Source: Butyrivibrio fibrisolvens 16/4 (GTDB lineage Bacteria > Bacillota > Clostridia > Lachnospirales > Lachnospiraceae). Taken from it: a stretch of 64,000 nucleotides of DNA. A model generated the notes under the pieces. That model saw only the letters and a list, made by a program, of their open reading frames with translations. It did not search any database and was not told the DNA's origin. Position numbers and translations under genes: made by a program. Each line of letters starts with the position of its first letter. The first letter of the stretch is position 1. Positions 37,898-47,077 of this stretch are shown here, in pieces. The stretch is from assembly GCA_000209815.1 (NCBI GenBank), contig FP929036.1, forward strand, positions 2,136,056 to 2,200,055, written 5' to 3'.

Positions 37898-40480
37898 CTA
37901 TTTTGCTATCAATTTTTGACCATCGCTGTCTATTGTGATTGTAGAACCCTCGTGTATATCTCCACCAAGAATGATTTTAGCAGCCATAGTTTCTACATTT
38001 TTCTGGATGTATCTTCTAAGAGGTCTTGCTCCATAGACTGGGTCATAGCCCTGATCTATTACAAACTTTTTACCTTCTTCAGTAAGCTCAATTCGAAGCT
38101 GTCTGTCTGCTAATCTTTCGTTTAATTCCTCCATAATGAGGTCTACAATGCCGCCGATATTGTCCTTTGTAAGAGGCTTGAACATAATGATTTCATCAAG
38201 TCTGTTAAGGAACTCTGGTCGGAATGAATTTCTAAGCTCACTCATTACCATCTCATTTGTCGCGTCGGTGATCTCGCCAGTTGCTTCATCAATACCCTCA
38301 AGCAGATATTGTGAACCAAGGTTAGAGGTCATGATAATGATTGTGTTTTTGAAATCCACTGTACGTCCCTGGGAATCTGTAATTCGTCCATCATCAAGAA
38401 CCTGAAGCAGTACATTAAATACATCAGGATGTGCCTTTTCAACCTCATCAAAAAGCACTACCGAATATGGCTTGCGTCTTACTGCCTCTGTAAGCTGACC
38501 GCCCTCGTCATATCCTACATATCCTGGAGGCGCTCCGATAAGACGGCTCACGCTAAACTTTTCCATGTACTCGGACATATCAAGACGTACCATTGCGTTC
38601 TCGTCATCGAAAAGTGCCTGAGCAAGTGTCTTTGCAAGCTCTGTCTTACCTACACCAGTTGGTCCTAAGAATAGGAATGAACCGATTGGCTTTGTAGGGT
38701 CCTTGATACCTGCCTTTGAACGAATGATGGCTTCCGAAACAAGCTTTACAGCATCATCCTGTCCCATTACTCTCTTGTGTAATTCCTCGTCAAGATGAAG
38801 GGTTTTGCTGCGCTCACTCTCGTTAAGCTTTGCTACAGGAATACCTGTCCATCTTGAAATGATTCTTGCAATTTCATCCTCTGAAACATTTTCGTGAACA
38901 AGGTTTGCATCCCTACTCTTCAGTCTCTCCTCAGCATCAGCAAGCTGTGCTTCAAGCTCTGGAAGTCTACCATACTGAAGCTTTGCTGCTTCCTCAAGGT
39001 CATACTTTTGCTGAGCAATTTTGATTTGGCCTTGAACGTCATCTAATTCCTCACGAATTTTTGTAACATCCTCAACAAGCTTTTTCTCGTTATCCCATGC
39101 AGCTTTCTTTGTGTTGTACTCGTCTCTAAGCTCTGAGAGTTCTTTCTGAAGATCGGCTAATCTATCCTGAGAAAGCTTATCTGTCTCCTTTTTAAGAGCG
39201 GCCTCTTCAATCTCCAGCTGCATTACTCGTCTGTTCATTTCATCCAGCTCTGCTGGCATTGAATCAAGCTCTGTCTTAATAAGTGCACAGGCCTCATCCA
39301 CAAGGTCGATTGCCTTATCTGGAAGGAATCTGTCTGAGATGTATCTGTTTGAAAGTGTTGCTGCGGATACCAGTGCACCATCTGTAATCTTTACTCCGTG
39401 GAATACCTCATAACGTTCCTTAAGTCCACGGAGGATTGAAATAGTATCTTCCACAGTTGGCTCGTCTACCATTACTGGCTGGAAACGACGCTCTAATGCA
39501 GCATCCTTTTCTATGTATTCTCTGTATTCATCAAGTGTAGTGGCACCGATACAGTGAAGCTCACCACGAGCAAGCATTGGCTTTAGCATATTGCCAGCAT
39601 CAAGTCCACCACTGCCATTTTTTCCTGCGCCGATGATTGTATGAAGCTCATCGATAAACAGGATGATTTCACCATCAGAATTTTTGATTTCATCAAGGAC
39701 AGCCTTTAATCTTTCCTCGAATTCACCCTGATATTTTGCACCGGCAATCATCGAACCAATTTCCAGCGAAAATACCTTTTTATTCTTAAGTGCATCTGGC
39801 ACATCACCACGAACAATACGCTGAGCCAAGCCTTCTACAACTGCTGTTTTACCAACACCTGGCTCACCGATAAGCACTGGATTGTTCTTTGTCTTTCGGC
39901 TAAGGATTCGGATGACATTTCTGATTTCCTCATCACGTCCGATTACAGGATCAAGCTTGTTATCCCGGGCTCTTTCCACCAGATCATAGCCATATTTTTC
40001 AAGTGTATCGTAGGTAGCCTCAGGATTATCCGTATTTACGGTTTGATTTCCTCTGACTGTAGCAAGGACTGCAAGGAAGCTGTCTCTTGTAATACCAAAC
40101 TGTTTAAAAATATTCTTAATAGGAGTGCTAGGCTTCTTAATCATGGCAAGCATAAGATGCTCCACCGAAACATAGCTGTCTCGCATAGCCTTGGCTTCAT
40201 CCTCAGCATAGGTAAGCACATAATTCAGATGCTGACCAACACGAAGGTCGCCTCCCTGCACCTTTACTCTGGCACTAAGAGCTGCATCTATTGCATTTAC
40301 GAATTGAGTAGTGTCGATATTCATCTTGCTAATCAATGAAGGAATCAGACCATTCTCCTGACGCATCAGCGCCATCAAAAGATGCTCCTGCTCCAGCTCC
40401 TGATTACCATACTCCATTGCTATCTTTTCACAGCCATTTATGGCTTCTATTGATTTCTGTGTAAATTTCTGGATATTCAT
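37898..40480 (-). CDS. clpB: ATP-dependent chaperone ClpB
   Basis: 860 residues, full length. Double Clp N domain (1-145), AAA+ 1 with Walker [14 protein letters not shown] and [12 protein letters not shown], the coiled-coil middle domain (about 400-525), and AAA+ 2 with [12 protein letters not shown] and [14 protein letters not shown], ending with the D2-small domain ([10 protein letters not shown]). It disaggregates proteins with DnaK. A CIRCE element upstream shows HrcA control. Confidence 0.97.
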   Translation of the reverse strand: MNIQKFTQKSIEAINGCEKIAMEYGNQELEQEHLLMALMRQENGLIPSLISKMNIDTTQFVNAIDAALSARVKVQGGDLRVGQHLNYVLTYAEDEAKAMRDSYVSVEHLMLAMIKKPSTPIKNIFKQFGITRDSFLAVLATVRGNQTVNTDNPEATYDTLEKYGYDLVERARDNKLDPVIGRDEEIRNVIRILSRKTKNNPVLIGEPGVGKTAVVEGLAQRIVRGDVPDALKNKKVFSLEIGSMIAGAKYQGEFEERLKAVLDEIKNSDGEIILFIDELHTIIGAGKNGSGGLDAGNMLKPMLARGELHCIGATTLDEYREYIEKDAALERRFQPVMVDEPTVEDTISILRGLKERYEVFHGVKITDGALVSAATLSNRYISDRFLPDKAIDLVDEACALIKTELDSMPAELDEMNRRVMQLEIEEAALKKETDKLSQDRLADLQKELSELRDEYNTKKAAWDNEKKLVEDVTKIREELDDVQGQIKIAQQKYDLEEAAKLQYGRLPELEAQLADAEERLKSRDANLVHENVSEDEIARIISRWTGIPVAKLNESERSKTLHLDEELHKRVMGQDDAVKLVSEAIIRSKAGIKDPTKPIGSFLFLGPTGVGKTELAKTLAQALFDDENAMVRLDMSEYMEKFSVSRLIGAPPGYVGYDEGGQLTEAVRRKPYSVVLFDEVEKAHPDVFNVLLQVLDDGRITDSQGRTVDFKNTIIIMTSNLGSQYLLEGIDEATGEITDATNEMVMSELRNSFRPEFLNRLDEIIMFKPLTKDNIGGIVDLIMEELNERLADRQLRIELTEEGKKFVIDQGYDPVYGARPLRRYIQKNVETMAAKIILGGDIHEGSTITIDSDGQKLIAK

Positions 40481-40561
40481 AAATCTTCTCCTTTCTCCCC
40501 TGAAACCGCTTTAGCGTTGGATAAGGTTTTCTCTTAATCTAATTATGTTCTAACACAAAAA

Positions 40562-40588
40562 TTAGCACTCTACAAGAGAGAGTGCTAA
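40562..40588 (-). promoter_or_regulatory. CIRCE operator of clpB
   Basis: Perfect TTAGCACTC-N9-GAGTGCTAA, the HrcA repressor site, about 80 bases before the clpB start. Confidence 0.95.
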
Positions 40589-40619
40589 TAATTTATAAAT
40601 ATTTAAGAATTACATTATC
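40571..40619. repeat. 49-bp direct repeat, clpB-promoter copy
   Basis: Identical to 47007-47055 in the same orientation. It contains the spacer and right half of the clpB CIRCE plus the AT-rich upstream promoter region. The copies bracket 6.4 kb of accessory genes. Confidence 0.85.
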
Positions 40620-40708
40620 ATAAAGTCCTATCACAAATCCATAAACATTTTCTTGATTATCTTTTTTAAATAAGTGAATAGTGAATTTCTTAACACAAGA
40701 TATTTATC

Positions 40709-40730
40709 AAGAGAGCGCATATGCTCTCTT
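40709..40730. terminator. Hairpin in the clpB/accessory-block gap
   Basis: AAGAGAGC (40709-40716) pairs with GCTCTCTT (40723-40730), then ATTTC. A weak terminator or a regulatory stem. The rest of the 353-base gap holds the CIRCE, the 49-bp repeat and a promoter. Confidence 0.4.
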
Positions 40731-40768
40731 ATTTCTTTGCCAAAATCAATCTATACCTGCCCTTGAGC

Positions 40769-40796
40769 TTGCAAAAACCTAGAATCAATGTATAAT
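40769..40796 (+). promoter_or_regulatory. Promoter of the two-gene membrane-protein unit
   Basis: TTGCAA (40769-40774), 16-base spacer, TATAAT (40791-40796), about 38 bases before the start at 40834. Confidence 0.6.
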
Positions 40797-40833
40797 GGAG
40801 CGAGTTTTTATTTAGGATTTAAAGGTGTGAAAT

Positions 40834-41648
40834 ATGCTCTATTATTTAAAATTAGATGCTTTCTTTAGAAATTTATATGTATTTGATTACATCACTATTG
40901 ATGACTTCAAAAAATATTTAAAAATAAAAGGATTATGCTATTTATCCAGCTATTACCATTTTTTATGCCATTACTAGCATGTATTATTGCCGGAGCGGCA
41001 TATCTACTTAATTTTTGTGATGCAGATTCTTCTCTATTTATTATTTTGATGTCAACAGGGCTTATGATAATTAGTTTGCCAGCAGCTCTAACTTTAGGCT
41101 TTATATGTAAGTCAGGAAGACGTATGGCTGAAATAAGACAAGTTGTTCTATCCCCAAATTATATCCAGCCAGAAAAAGCCCAGTTAATCATGAATATCTT
41201 AAACTCCTCTAATCTTGACTTGGATCTAAAATCATTGATAACGACCATAGTATGTGTAGGTTTTACTGTAATAGCACTCGTCAGTCCTTTTGCTATCAAC
41301 TTGGCGGATAATATTTCGGCTTCCAGAAATAAGTCACTCCAAAAGCATCTTGCACAGGCAGAGCTTCTCAAAGAAGCTAATAAGGAATCTGGAAATTTCG
41401 ATGCTGCATTAGATAAACTTCGTGAAGACTTTGATGATGAGAAAACCTATTACTACGTGTTCGGTGAAAAAGATTACTTAGGTGAGCCCACTCTTATCAT
41501 AGTCCTTGCCAGAGAATCTGAAGAATCAGTATATATGACACACTTTAAAGTTAGGGATACAGGTCTTTACAATCTTGATTACTGGGTATCTTCCCCAGAC
41601 AATCTTACCAATGAGAATATTATTGAGAAAGCTGATGGTATTTTGTAA
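40834..41648 (+). CDS. Hypothetical membrane protein (frame split near start)
   Basis: About 271 residues from ATG 40834 behind AAAGGTG if one base is restored in the A runs at 40919-40929. A short N-terminal region with FKKYLKIK, two hydrophobic hairpins (LLPFFMPLLACIIAGAAYLL and a second at about 70-90), a third helix near 140 and a soluble C-terminal part with YYYVFGEKDYLGEP. No family recognised. The next gene follows after 2 bases, so they form an operon. Confidence 0.55.
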
Positions 41649-41650
41649 AC

Positions 41651-42147
41651 ATGAATGAATTAACAAACAGTGAAATCAGATTAATAAAAAGATTATTATC
41701 ATATCCAACAATATACATTACACTGATTGTCGTGCCTTTAATTAATTTTTATTCGTAACCTTTTTGGATATGCTTGGCTATGTTCTTTATGAATATGAAG
41801 GACCAGACTATGCTACAGATTTTTCTATATATGTTCTGGTTTTTATTGTTATTGGCATCCTGATGATATTTATTCCTGGCATATTAATGAATACTCATAA
41901 GTGGCTTATAATCAGAAAAAAGCTTGGTGGAGGTCCACGAATCACTCTTGGAGACTTTGAATCTGGCCTTTTTTTGCCTAGATTTATTAAAGCTTTTTTT
42001 ATCAGTCTAGCAAGTGATGAAGTCTTATATGTAGCCAAAAGAACTGGTGTAAAACCAATTAATCCTGGAATCATTTTTTGGTTTCCTATGATACTCCTCT
42101 TTGCATTCAATCTTAGTTTAAGTATATATTGTTGGAATTACTTTTAA
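41651..42147 (+). CDS. Hypothetical membrane protein (frame split)
   Basis: About 165 residues from ATG 41651 if one T is restored at 41746-41750. Three membrane segments (around 20-40, 60-80 and 140-160) and a basic loop MNTHKWLIIRKKLGGGPR. Function unknown; partner of the preceding gene. Confidence 0.55.
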
Positions 42148-42243
42148 GTTTACTTGGTAGTTAATTTCTTAACATATAGTAAGCCACTAGCTCCACAGAG
42201 AGTTAGTAGCTTTCCCACAAGAAATATATGAGCTAGATCTCAA

Positions 42244-42293
42244 CAAAGTGCCTTTTCGTGGGAAAAGAGATATTTTCAAAGTGCCTTTTCGTG
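42244..42293. repeat. Pair of 17-bp direct repeats
   Basis: CAAAGTGCCTTTTCGTG occurs at 42244-42260 and 42277-42293, with 16 bases between. They lie at the broken 5' edge of the ATPase remnant. Confidence 0.7.
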
Positions 42294-42294
42294 A

Positions 42295-43133
42295 TATCCC
42301 AGCATTGAAAAACGTAAACCACTTGGACAGGCACTACATCGAAATATTATGAAGCTGTTCCGCCAATATATGCTAGTAGGTGGAATGCCTCAGGTAGTAG
42401 AAACTTTTGCCGAGACTCATGATTTTGAAGCTGCAGACAGAATTAAAAGACGTATTCTTAAACTCTATCGAGATGACATATCTAAATTTGCCGAAGGGTA
42501 TGAAAGCAAGGTTTATGCCATTTTCGATGATATTCCTGGTCAGCTTTCAAGGAAAGAAAAGAAATATAAATTGTCGTCCATAAAAAAAGTGCTCGTATGA
42601 GAGAATACGAGGATGCATTTGTATGGCTCGATGAAGCTATGATTGTCAGCCCTTGCCTAAATGCTACTGATCCTACGGTTGGATTAAAACTGAGTGAAGA
42701 ATATACTACTCAAAAACTATATATGGCTGATACAGGTCTTTTAGTAACATTGGCATTCCAGGATGATTCCTACATGGATAATCAACTATACAGAGACATA
42801 TTATTTGATAGAATAAACGTAAATGAAGGAATGCTCACCGAAAACGTCGCTTCCCAGATGATACGAGCTGCAGGACATGAACTATTCTTCTACTCTCGTA
42901 GTGATACAAATAACAGAGCCAACAATATGGAAATTGACTTTCTTATTAAGCGTGGCAGAAAAATTAGTCCAGTCGAAGTAAAATCATCAGCTTATAGAAA
43001 ACACTCATCGCTGAACAAATTTATGGATAAATTTGATTTGAGACTAGGTGACAGATATATTCTTTATGGAAAAGATTACATGGAAAAAGATGGCGTAATT
43101 CATTGCCCTCTTTACATGGCTGGATTGCTATAA
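42295..43133 (+). pseudogene. Remnant of a DUF4143-type AAA ATPase
   Basis: Only the C-terminal two-thirds survive. KPLGQALHRNIMKLFRQYML leads into VGGMPQVVETF, KLYRDDISKF, YMADTGLLVTLAF and the nuclease-like DUF4143 end NNMEIDFLIKRGRKISPVEVKSS. The N-terminal AAA domain with Walker motifs is missing and no start codon with a ribosome site is seen. A further break lies at the A run 42582-42588 (one base short). Such ATPases are frequently found in multiple degraded copies in clostridia. Confidence 0.8.
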
Positions 43134-43140
43134 AATTATA

Positions 43141-43176
43141 AAAACGGATAGTTGCAAAACTACCCGTTTTTCTTTT
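43141..43176. terminator. Bidirectional terminator
   Basis: AAAACGGATAGTT pairs with AACTACCCGTTTT, followed by TCTTTT; serves the ATPase remnant on one strand and the lipoprotein genes on the other. Confidence 0.85.
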
Positions 43177-43259
43177 CTTTAAATCCCTCACTATTCAATT
43201 AAATCAGTGTTAAGTTGACCTTCTTTGTCATAGTTTATTGAGCCTCCATCATCATTGTC

Positions 43260-43796
43260 CTAATCTGCTATTCTTATATTTCCTAAACCAACCAGCTCAA
43301 CACCATCCCACTGATATAATTTTGAAAGCTCCCTCGTATCTGGGAAATACTGATACAAAACACAAGGTAATTGCCAATTTACATTATGCTTTTCGAATAC
43401 AAAGATATTTCCATCTACATTAAGTATTTTTACACCATAAATATCGTGATCCGCATTTTCTGCCACATCATCAATGATTCTTCTCAGGTTACCATCAGCC
43501 TCATAACTGCTTCCATATTCATCCTCTATCTCATATTCATTTACGATGACAGAAATCTTATTACCGTTAATCTCGGAAGAAAAGTCATTATCTGGTACAT
43601 TTAATACTTTAATGTTTACTGGCTGGAATTCTTCTGCTTTTTCAGCTTTATTATTATCATAAATGGTCCAATACTGAACATCTCCTAATTCTGTATTGGA
43701 TGTTATAACATCTATGACGGGGCTAGAGCTTTTTCCACACCCCAACAAAGAAATTGCTAAAATCGATAATAATATAATTGAACCCCTCTTCATCAT
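43260..43796 (-). CDS. Small lipoprotein of unknown function
   Basis: 178 residues; signal peptide with lipobox SLLGC (Cys about 20), then a compact alpha-beta domain (VQYWTIYDNN, IYGVKILNVDG). GGAGGG precedes two adjacent ATG codons; either may be used. After the TAG at 43260-43262 the frame stays open for 22 further codons (DNDDGGSINYDKEG...) to a second TAG at 43191, just before the terminator, so the first TAG may be a mutated Gln codon. Probably in an operon with the larger lipoprotein upstream. Confidence 0.65.
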   Translation of the reverse strand: MMKRGSIILLSILAISLLGCGKSSSPVIDVITSNTELGDVQYWTIYDNNKAEKAEEFQPVNIKVLNVPDNDFSSEINGNKISVIVNEYEIEDEYGSSYEADGNLRRIIDDVAENADHDIYGVKILNVDGNIFVFEKHNVNWQLPCVLYQYFPDTRELSKLYQWDGVELVGLGNIRIAD

Positions 43797-43840
43797 ATAC
43801 CCTCCCCATGGTATTGCTACGGTGCATATGAAATCCCTCT

Positions 43841-44917
43841 TTATAAAGCCTTTTTATCTAATACAAACTCAGGTGTCATTATCCACTGGTTTTTCCCATC
43901 CAAAGTCAAATGAAGAACTCCATAGCCCAAAGCATCAAAATGGCCATAGGCTCCTTGTATAAGATATTTTACTAGCATTTCTCCATCATCAGTAACTACA
44001 AACCCGCTAGCACAGTCTGCCATTGTATCATAAGCATGCATAATTTCTTCTTCCAACGAAGACAAATCTTCTCCCTCAGTTGCTGCTTTATTAAAATATA
44101 TGTCTTTTACATTTTCCTTCGTTAATTCAAGCAAAACATCGTCTAAGTAATATATGGTTACAGCCCCGTTATTCCACTTTATTTCAAATGGACTATCATA
44201 TACATCTTCTTGATATTTCAACTCGTCTCCATTAGATGAATATACATGAGGAAAGTAACCACCATCACCACCATTTGCAACTAACTTTTCCACTGTTATT
44301 TTTTCATTTTTACCGTCATAATTCAGATCAGTTTCTTTAGTGTAACCATCGTCGCAGCTCTCATGCTCATGAGGATTGTCAAAATATTCATCTATAGAGT
44401 TTAAATTCGGGATTTTCTTAGTGTATTGTTCAAAATATATTTTTTCATCTAAAGTTTCAAATTGAAGTTTTCTCTGTTCTAGACCAAATTCATCTTCATA
44501 GCATTCTCTACAAGATACGACCTCTATTCCAGTCTGCCATAAAAGATCACTCAATGACGTTGCCTCTAATTCTTCAATAGGCTTTTCGATTATTATATCT
44601 TTAATAGTGAAAGTATACGGTCTATTCTGCTCTAACTCATCGCCAACATTTTCATAATACGGAATTGTATATGGATAGCTTTGAAAATCTGAAACAATCA
44701 TAGCTACATTTGTTTCGCCATTAGTATTTTTATCTGGAATTAATCCTTCATAAAATACAGTAAATGCCCCATAGACTCTTGTTCTTGCTACTGATTCCTC
44801 CACTTCTTCTGTTATGGGATTTATGAAATCTTCTCCAGTTGTATTCTCTGAGACTGTTTGAGTACAGCCAGTGCAAAGCATTGCTATTACTAAAACTGCA
44901 CAATAGATTCTTTTCAT
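43841..44917 (-). CDS. Lipoprotein of unknown function
   Basis: 358 residues; signal peptide and lipobox MLCTGC (Cys about 18). The extracellular part includes YGAFTVFYEG, a segment DLNYDGKNEKITVEKL that looks like an FG-GAP/VCBS or dockerin-like calcium loop, and a C-terminal YGHFDALGYGVLHLTLDGK. Family not recognised. It lies 45 bases upstream of the smaller lipoprotein within the accessory block. Confidence 0.7.
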   Translation of the reverse strand: MKRIYCAVLVIAMLCTGCTQTVSENTTGEDFINPITEEVEESVARTRVYGAFTVFYEGLIPDKNTNGETNVAMIVSDFQSYPYTIPYYENVGDELEQNRPYTFTIKDIIIEKPIEELEATSLSDLLWQTGIEVVSCRECYEDEFGLEQRKLQFETLDEKIYFEQYTKKIPNLNSIDEYFDNPHEHESCDDGYTKETDLNYDGKNEKITVEKLVANGGDGGYFPHVYSSNGDELKYQEDVYDSPFEIKWNNGAVTIYYLDDVLLELTKENVKDIYFNKAATEGEDLSSLEEEIMHAYDTMADCASGFVVTDDGEMLVKYLIQGAYGHFDALGYGVLHLTLDGKNQWIMTPEFVLDKKAL

Positions 44918-45104
44918 TATTTTTCCCCCACTATATTAATCTTAATCTTTATTTAAATATAACACCATTTTATAAACATTGTCCATTTAATGTAGCCGAT
45001 AATGTTTCCCAATTTTTAAAAATAACTTGCTAGTTAACTTTTTGACATACCGTTAATTAAGCATAAGCAGAGCCACCAATTCATGCATTCACCACTCCTA
45101 TGTT

Positions 45105-45848
45105 TTATAAATATAGCTGCTTATATATATCCAGCACTTCAACCATAGACAATTCTACGCCAAGTTGTTCCAGTCTGATATTCTCATCCTTTATAACATC
45201 AAGAAACTCCTGAACACTCTCTTTTACAAGCCCTTCTGTAAGAATCTTCTCCTCATCATTAATTATAGGTAACAATCTGAATACGTCATTCTTGTGTTTC
45301 TTGAAATCTTTTTCATTTACGTGCTCACCTCTGCTCTTCCTTGCTCGCAGATCCAACCATGCATACATTTTGAAGGGAATAATATACTCAGCACCAAGTA
45401 CACTTATTCCATTTACTACTCTTCTACCTGCAAGCATGAAATTATAGAAATCATCGTTCAACAGAATTGCTGATAAACTTGATGTGTCCTCATCAATATG
45501 AATAGGGATAATTCCCTCATCAATTTCAAGATGATAGCCTGGCTTTCTGGAGAATAATTCTATCATTACAGGATAACCCGCCTTAGGCTCTGTAAACCTA
45601 TAGAAATGCATATCATCATTATTTTTCCAGCCACACTTATATTCACCTTCTTTTATGAATGACCAAAATGTCTTTGCAAACTCTACCTTCTTGTCCTCAA
45701 GGATAAGAATCATATCTATATCTTTTGTAAGACGAAAATCATAATCAGCATCCGACATCAATATATCGCATGCAGCTCCGCCTATAACTGTATAACAGTC
45801 TTCAAAACCTGCAAACTTCTCTTTAAATGCTTCTATTCCACTTACCAC
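45105..45848 (-). CDS. Nucleotidyltransferase-fold protein, AbiEii-like toxin candidate
   Basis: 247 residues with GTG start behind GGAGG and a 7-base overlap with the preceding gene. The N-terminal nucleotidyltransferase motif reads YTVIGGAACDILMS...RLTKDIDMIL (GG then DxD), followed by a helical domain with KMYAWLDLRARKS. Overlap with an AbiEi-like regulator suggests a type IV toxin-antitoxin pair acting in phage defence; a plain nucleotidyltransferase of other function is possible. Confidence 0.65.
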   Translation of the reverse strand: MVSGIEAFKEKFAGFEDCYTVIGGAACDILMSDADYDFRLTKDIDMILILEDKKVEFAKTFWSFIKEGEYKCGWKNNDDMHFYRFTEPKAGYPVMIELFSRKPGYHLEIDEGIIPIHIDEDTSSLSAILLNDDFYNFMLAGRRVVNGISVLGAEYIIPFKMYAWLDLRARKSRGEHVNEKDFKKHKNDVFRLLPIINDEEKILTEGLVKESVQEFLDVIKDENIRLEQLGVELSMVEVLDIYKQLYL

Positions 45849-46800
45849 GAGTATTCCTCCAATAGTTCTTCTAATTCTCCCTGAACACGTTCATCTTCAT
45901 TATCTGAAAGAGACATGGCCAGTGAAACAATATCAACGGTAGACTGTCCAGCTATTAGCTTTGGATTATATTTCCAAAGTTCTATTTCGTAATAACCATT
46001 TTCACCTTCCCATTGTTGATTTATAGAGCTAAGTGATTCTACAATCTCATCGCCTTTATAAATAGCGTAAATATCATGCTTTGGAGCCGCCAGCATAGAT
46101 TGCATGCTTAACGCACTCTCTCCCGCCACAAGCATCTTTTCGACATCCTTCACATCAGTTACTTGAATTCGAGACTGAACTGGATTAATTAAATACTTCC
46201 TAGCCATTTCAAACAATTCTTTTCCCTTGGCCAAAGTAGTCATCCTTATCTCTCGTCCAAAATTCTCTTCCTTTATCAGACCCATAGCTTTAAGCTGTGC
46301 TGATGCTCTGGTAATGGATGTCTTTGTCAATCCCAGCCTCTCGGCAGCTTCTTTTTTATCACAAATTCAGAATCTGCGTACAACATATAAAGGAACAGCA
46401 ACTGAGTGGCAGGCATCATCCTTTCATTGGAAATCTTTTCCTCTTTGGAAAAATTATTTCGAAGAACCATACCTAGGAATGGCAAGTACAACTGTCCTGA
46501 TTTCCAAATAAATGCCTGTCTGTGTTTTATCAAAGAATCACGCTGTGGCTTTGAAAGGTCATTAAATAAATATGCCACTTCCATATTTGTCTTTCCACTA
46601 TACTGGGCGGCCTGTTTTTGAAGGGCAATAACACCAAAGCCATCTTTTGAAGACAATTCAACAACAAGAAATGAATATCCCTCAACTGTAACAGAAAAAA
46701 ATTTTCTGCCTGTTTTCATGTACAAAGGAAGGCCCTTAATATTTATATCTTCTATTTTTGCATCAATACCAAATTCTGAATTAAAGAGTTCCTTAAGCAT
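45842..46800 (-). CDS. Winged-helix regulator, AbiEi-like antitoxin candidate (frame split)
   Basis: About 319 residues from the ATG behind GAGGTG if one base is restored in the T run at 46352-46357. Residues 1-130 form an alpha-beta domain (FFSVTVEGYSFLVVELSSK); the middle is a MarR-like winged helix (KEAAERLGLTKTSITRASAQ then LKAMGLI), and the C-terminal third (MLVAGESALSMQSMLAAP) resembles the AbiEi antitoxin region. Palindromes just upstream fit autoregulation. Confidence 0.65.
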
Positions 46801-46834
46801 ATCAATCACCTCGGTAACATCTTTTTCTATATAG

Positions 46835-46877
46835 TAACATTATTTATGTTACTATTCAATATTTTATGTTACTATTG
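46835..46877 (-). promoter_or_regulatory. Operator repeats of the toxin-antitoxin pair
   Basis: AGTAACA-N7-TGTTACT (46835-46855) is a perfect inverted repeat, and TATGTTACTATT recurs at 46865-46876; GGTAACAT also occurs at 46815. Likely bound by the winged-helix regulator. Confidence 0.65.
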
Positions 46878-46925
46878 GCAGCGTAAATATTCCGCACAAA
46901 TTGACACAATCAGACAAACCCTGAT

Positions 46926-46975
46926 AAAAATATAAAAGTCCCACAAAGCCCTATTTTATAAGCTCTGTGGGACTT
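46926..46975 (-). terminator. Terminator below the dehydratase operon
   Basis: AAGTCCCACA (46936-46945) pairs with TGTGGGACTT (46966-46975); TTTTATATTTTTA follows on the minus strand. Confidence 0.8.
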
Positions 46976-47006
46976 GATAACATCAGACAAAGTTCACCAA
47001 TTTATT

Positions 47007-47055
47007 TACAAGAGAGAGTGCTAATAATTTATAAATATTTAAGAATTACATTATC
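47007..47055. repeat. 49-bp direct repeat, distal copy
   Basis: Identical to 40571-40619. Here only the GAGTGCTAA half of CIRCE is kept; the other half is replaced by AAATAAATTGG-type sequence, so it is a truncated heat-shock promoter. Confidence 0.85.
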
Positions 47056-47077
47056 CTTGACAAAAGTTTACCTTTTC

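Noticed and set aside
42244-42293. Possible CRISPR array from the repeated 17-bp word
   Set aside because: Only two copies, short repeats, 16-base spacer and no cas genes.
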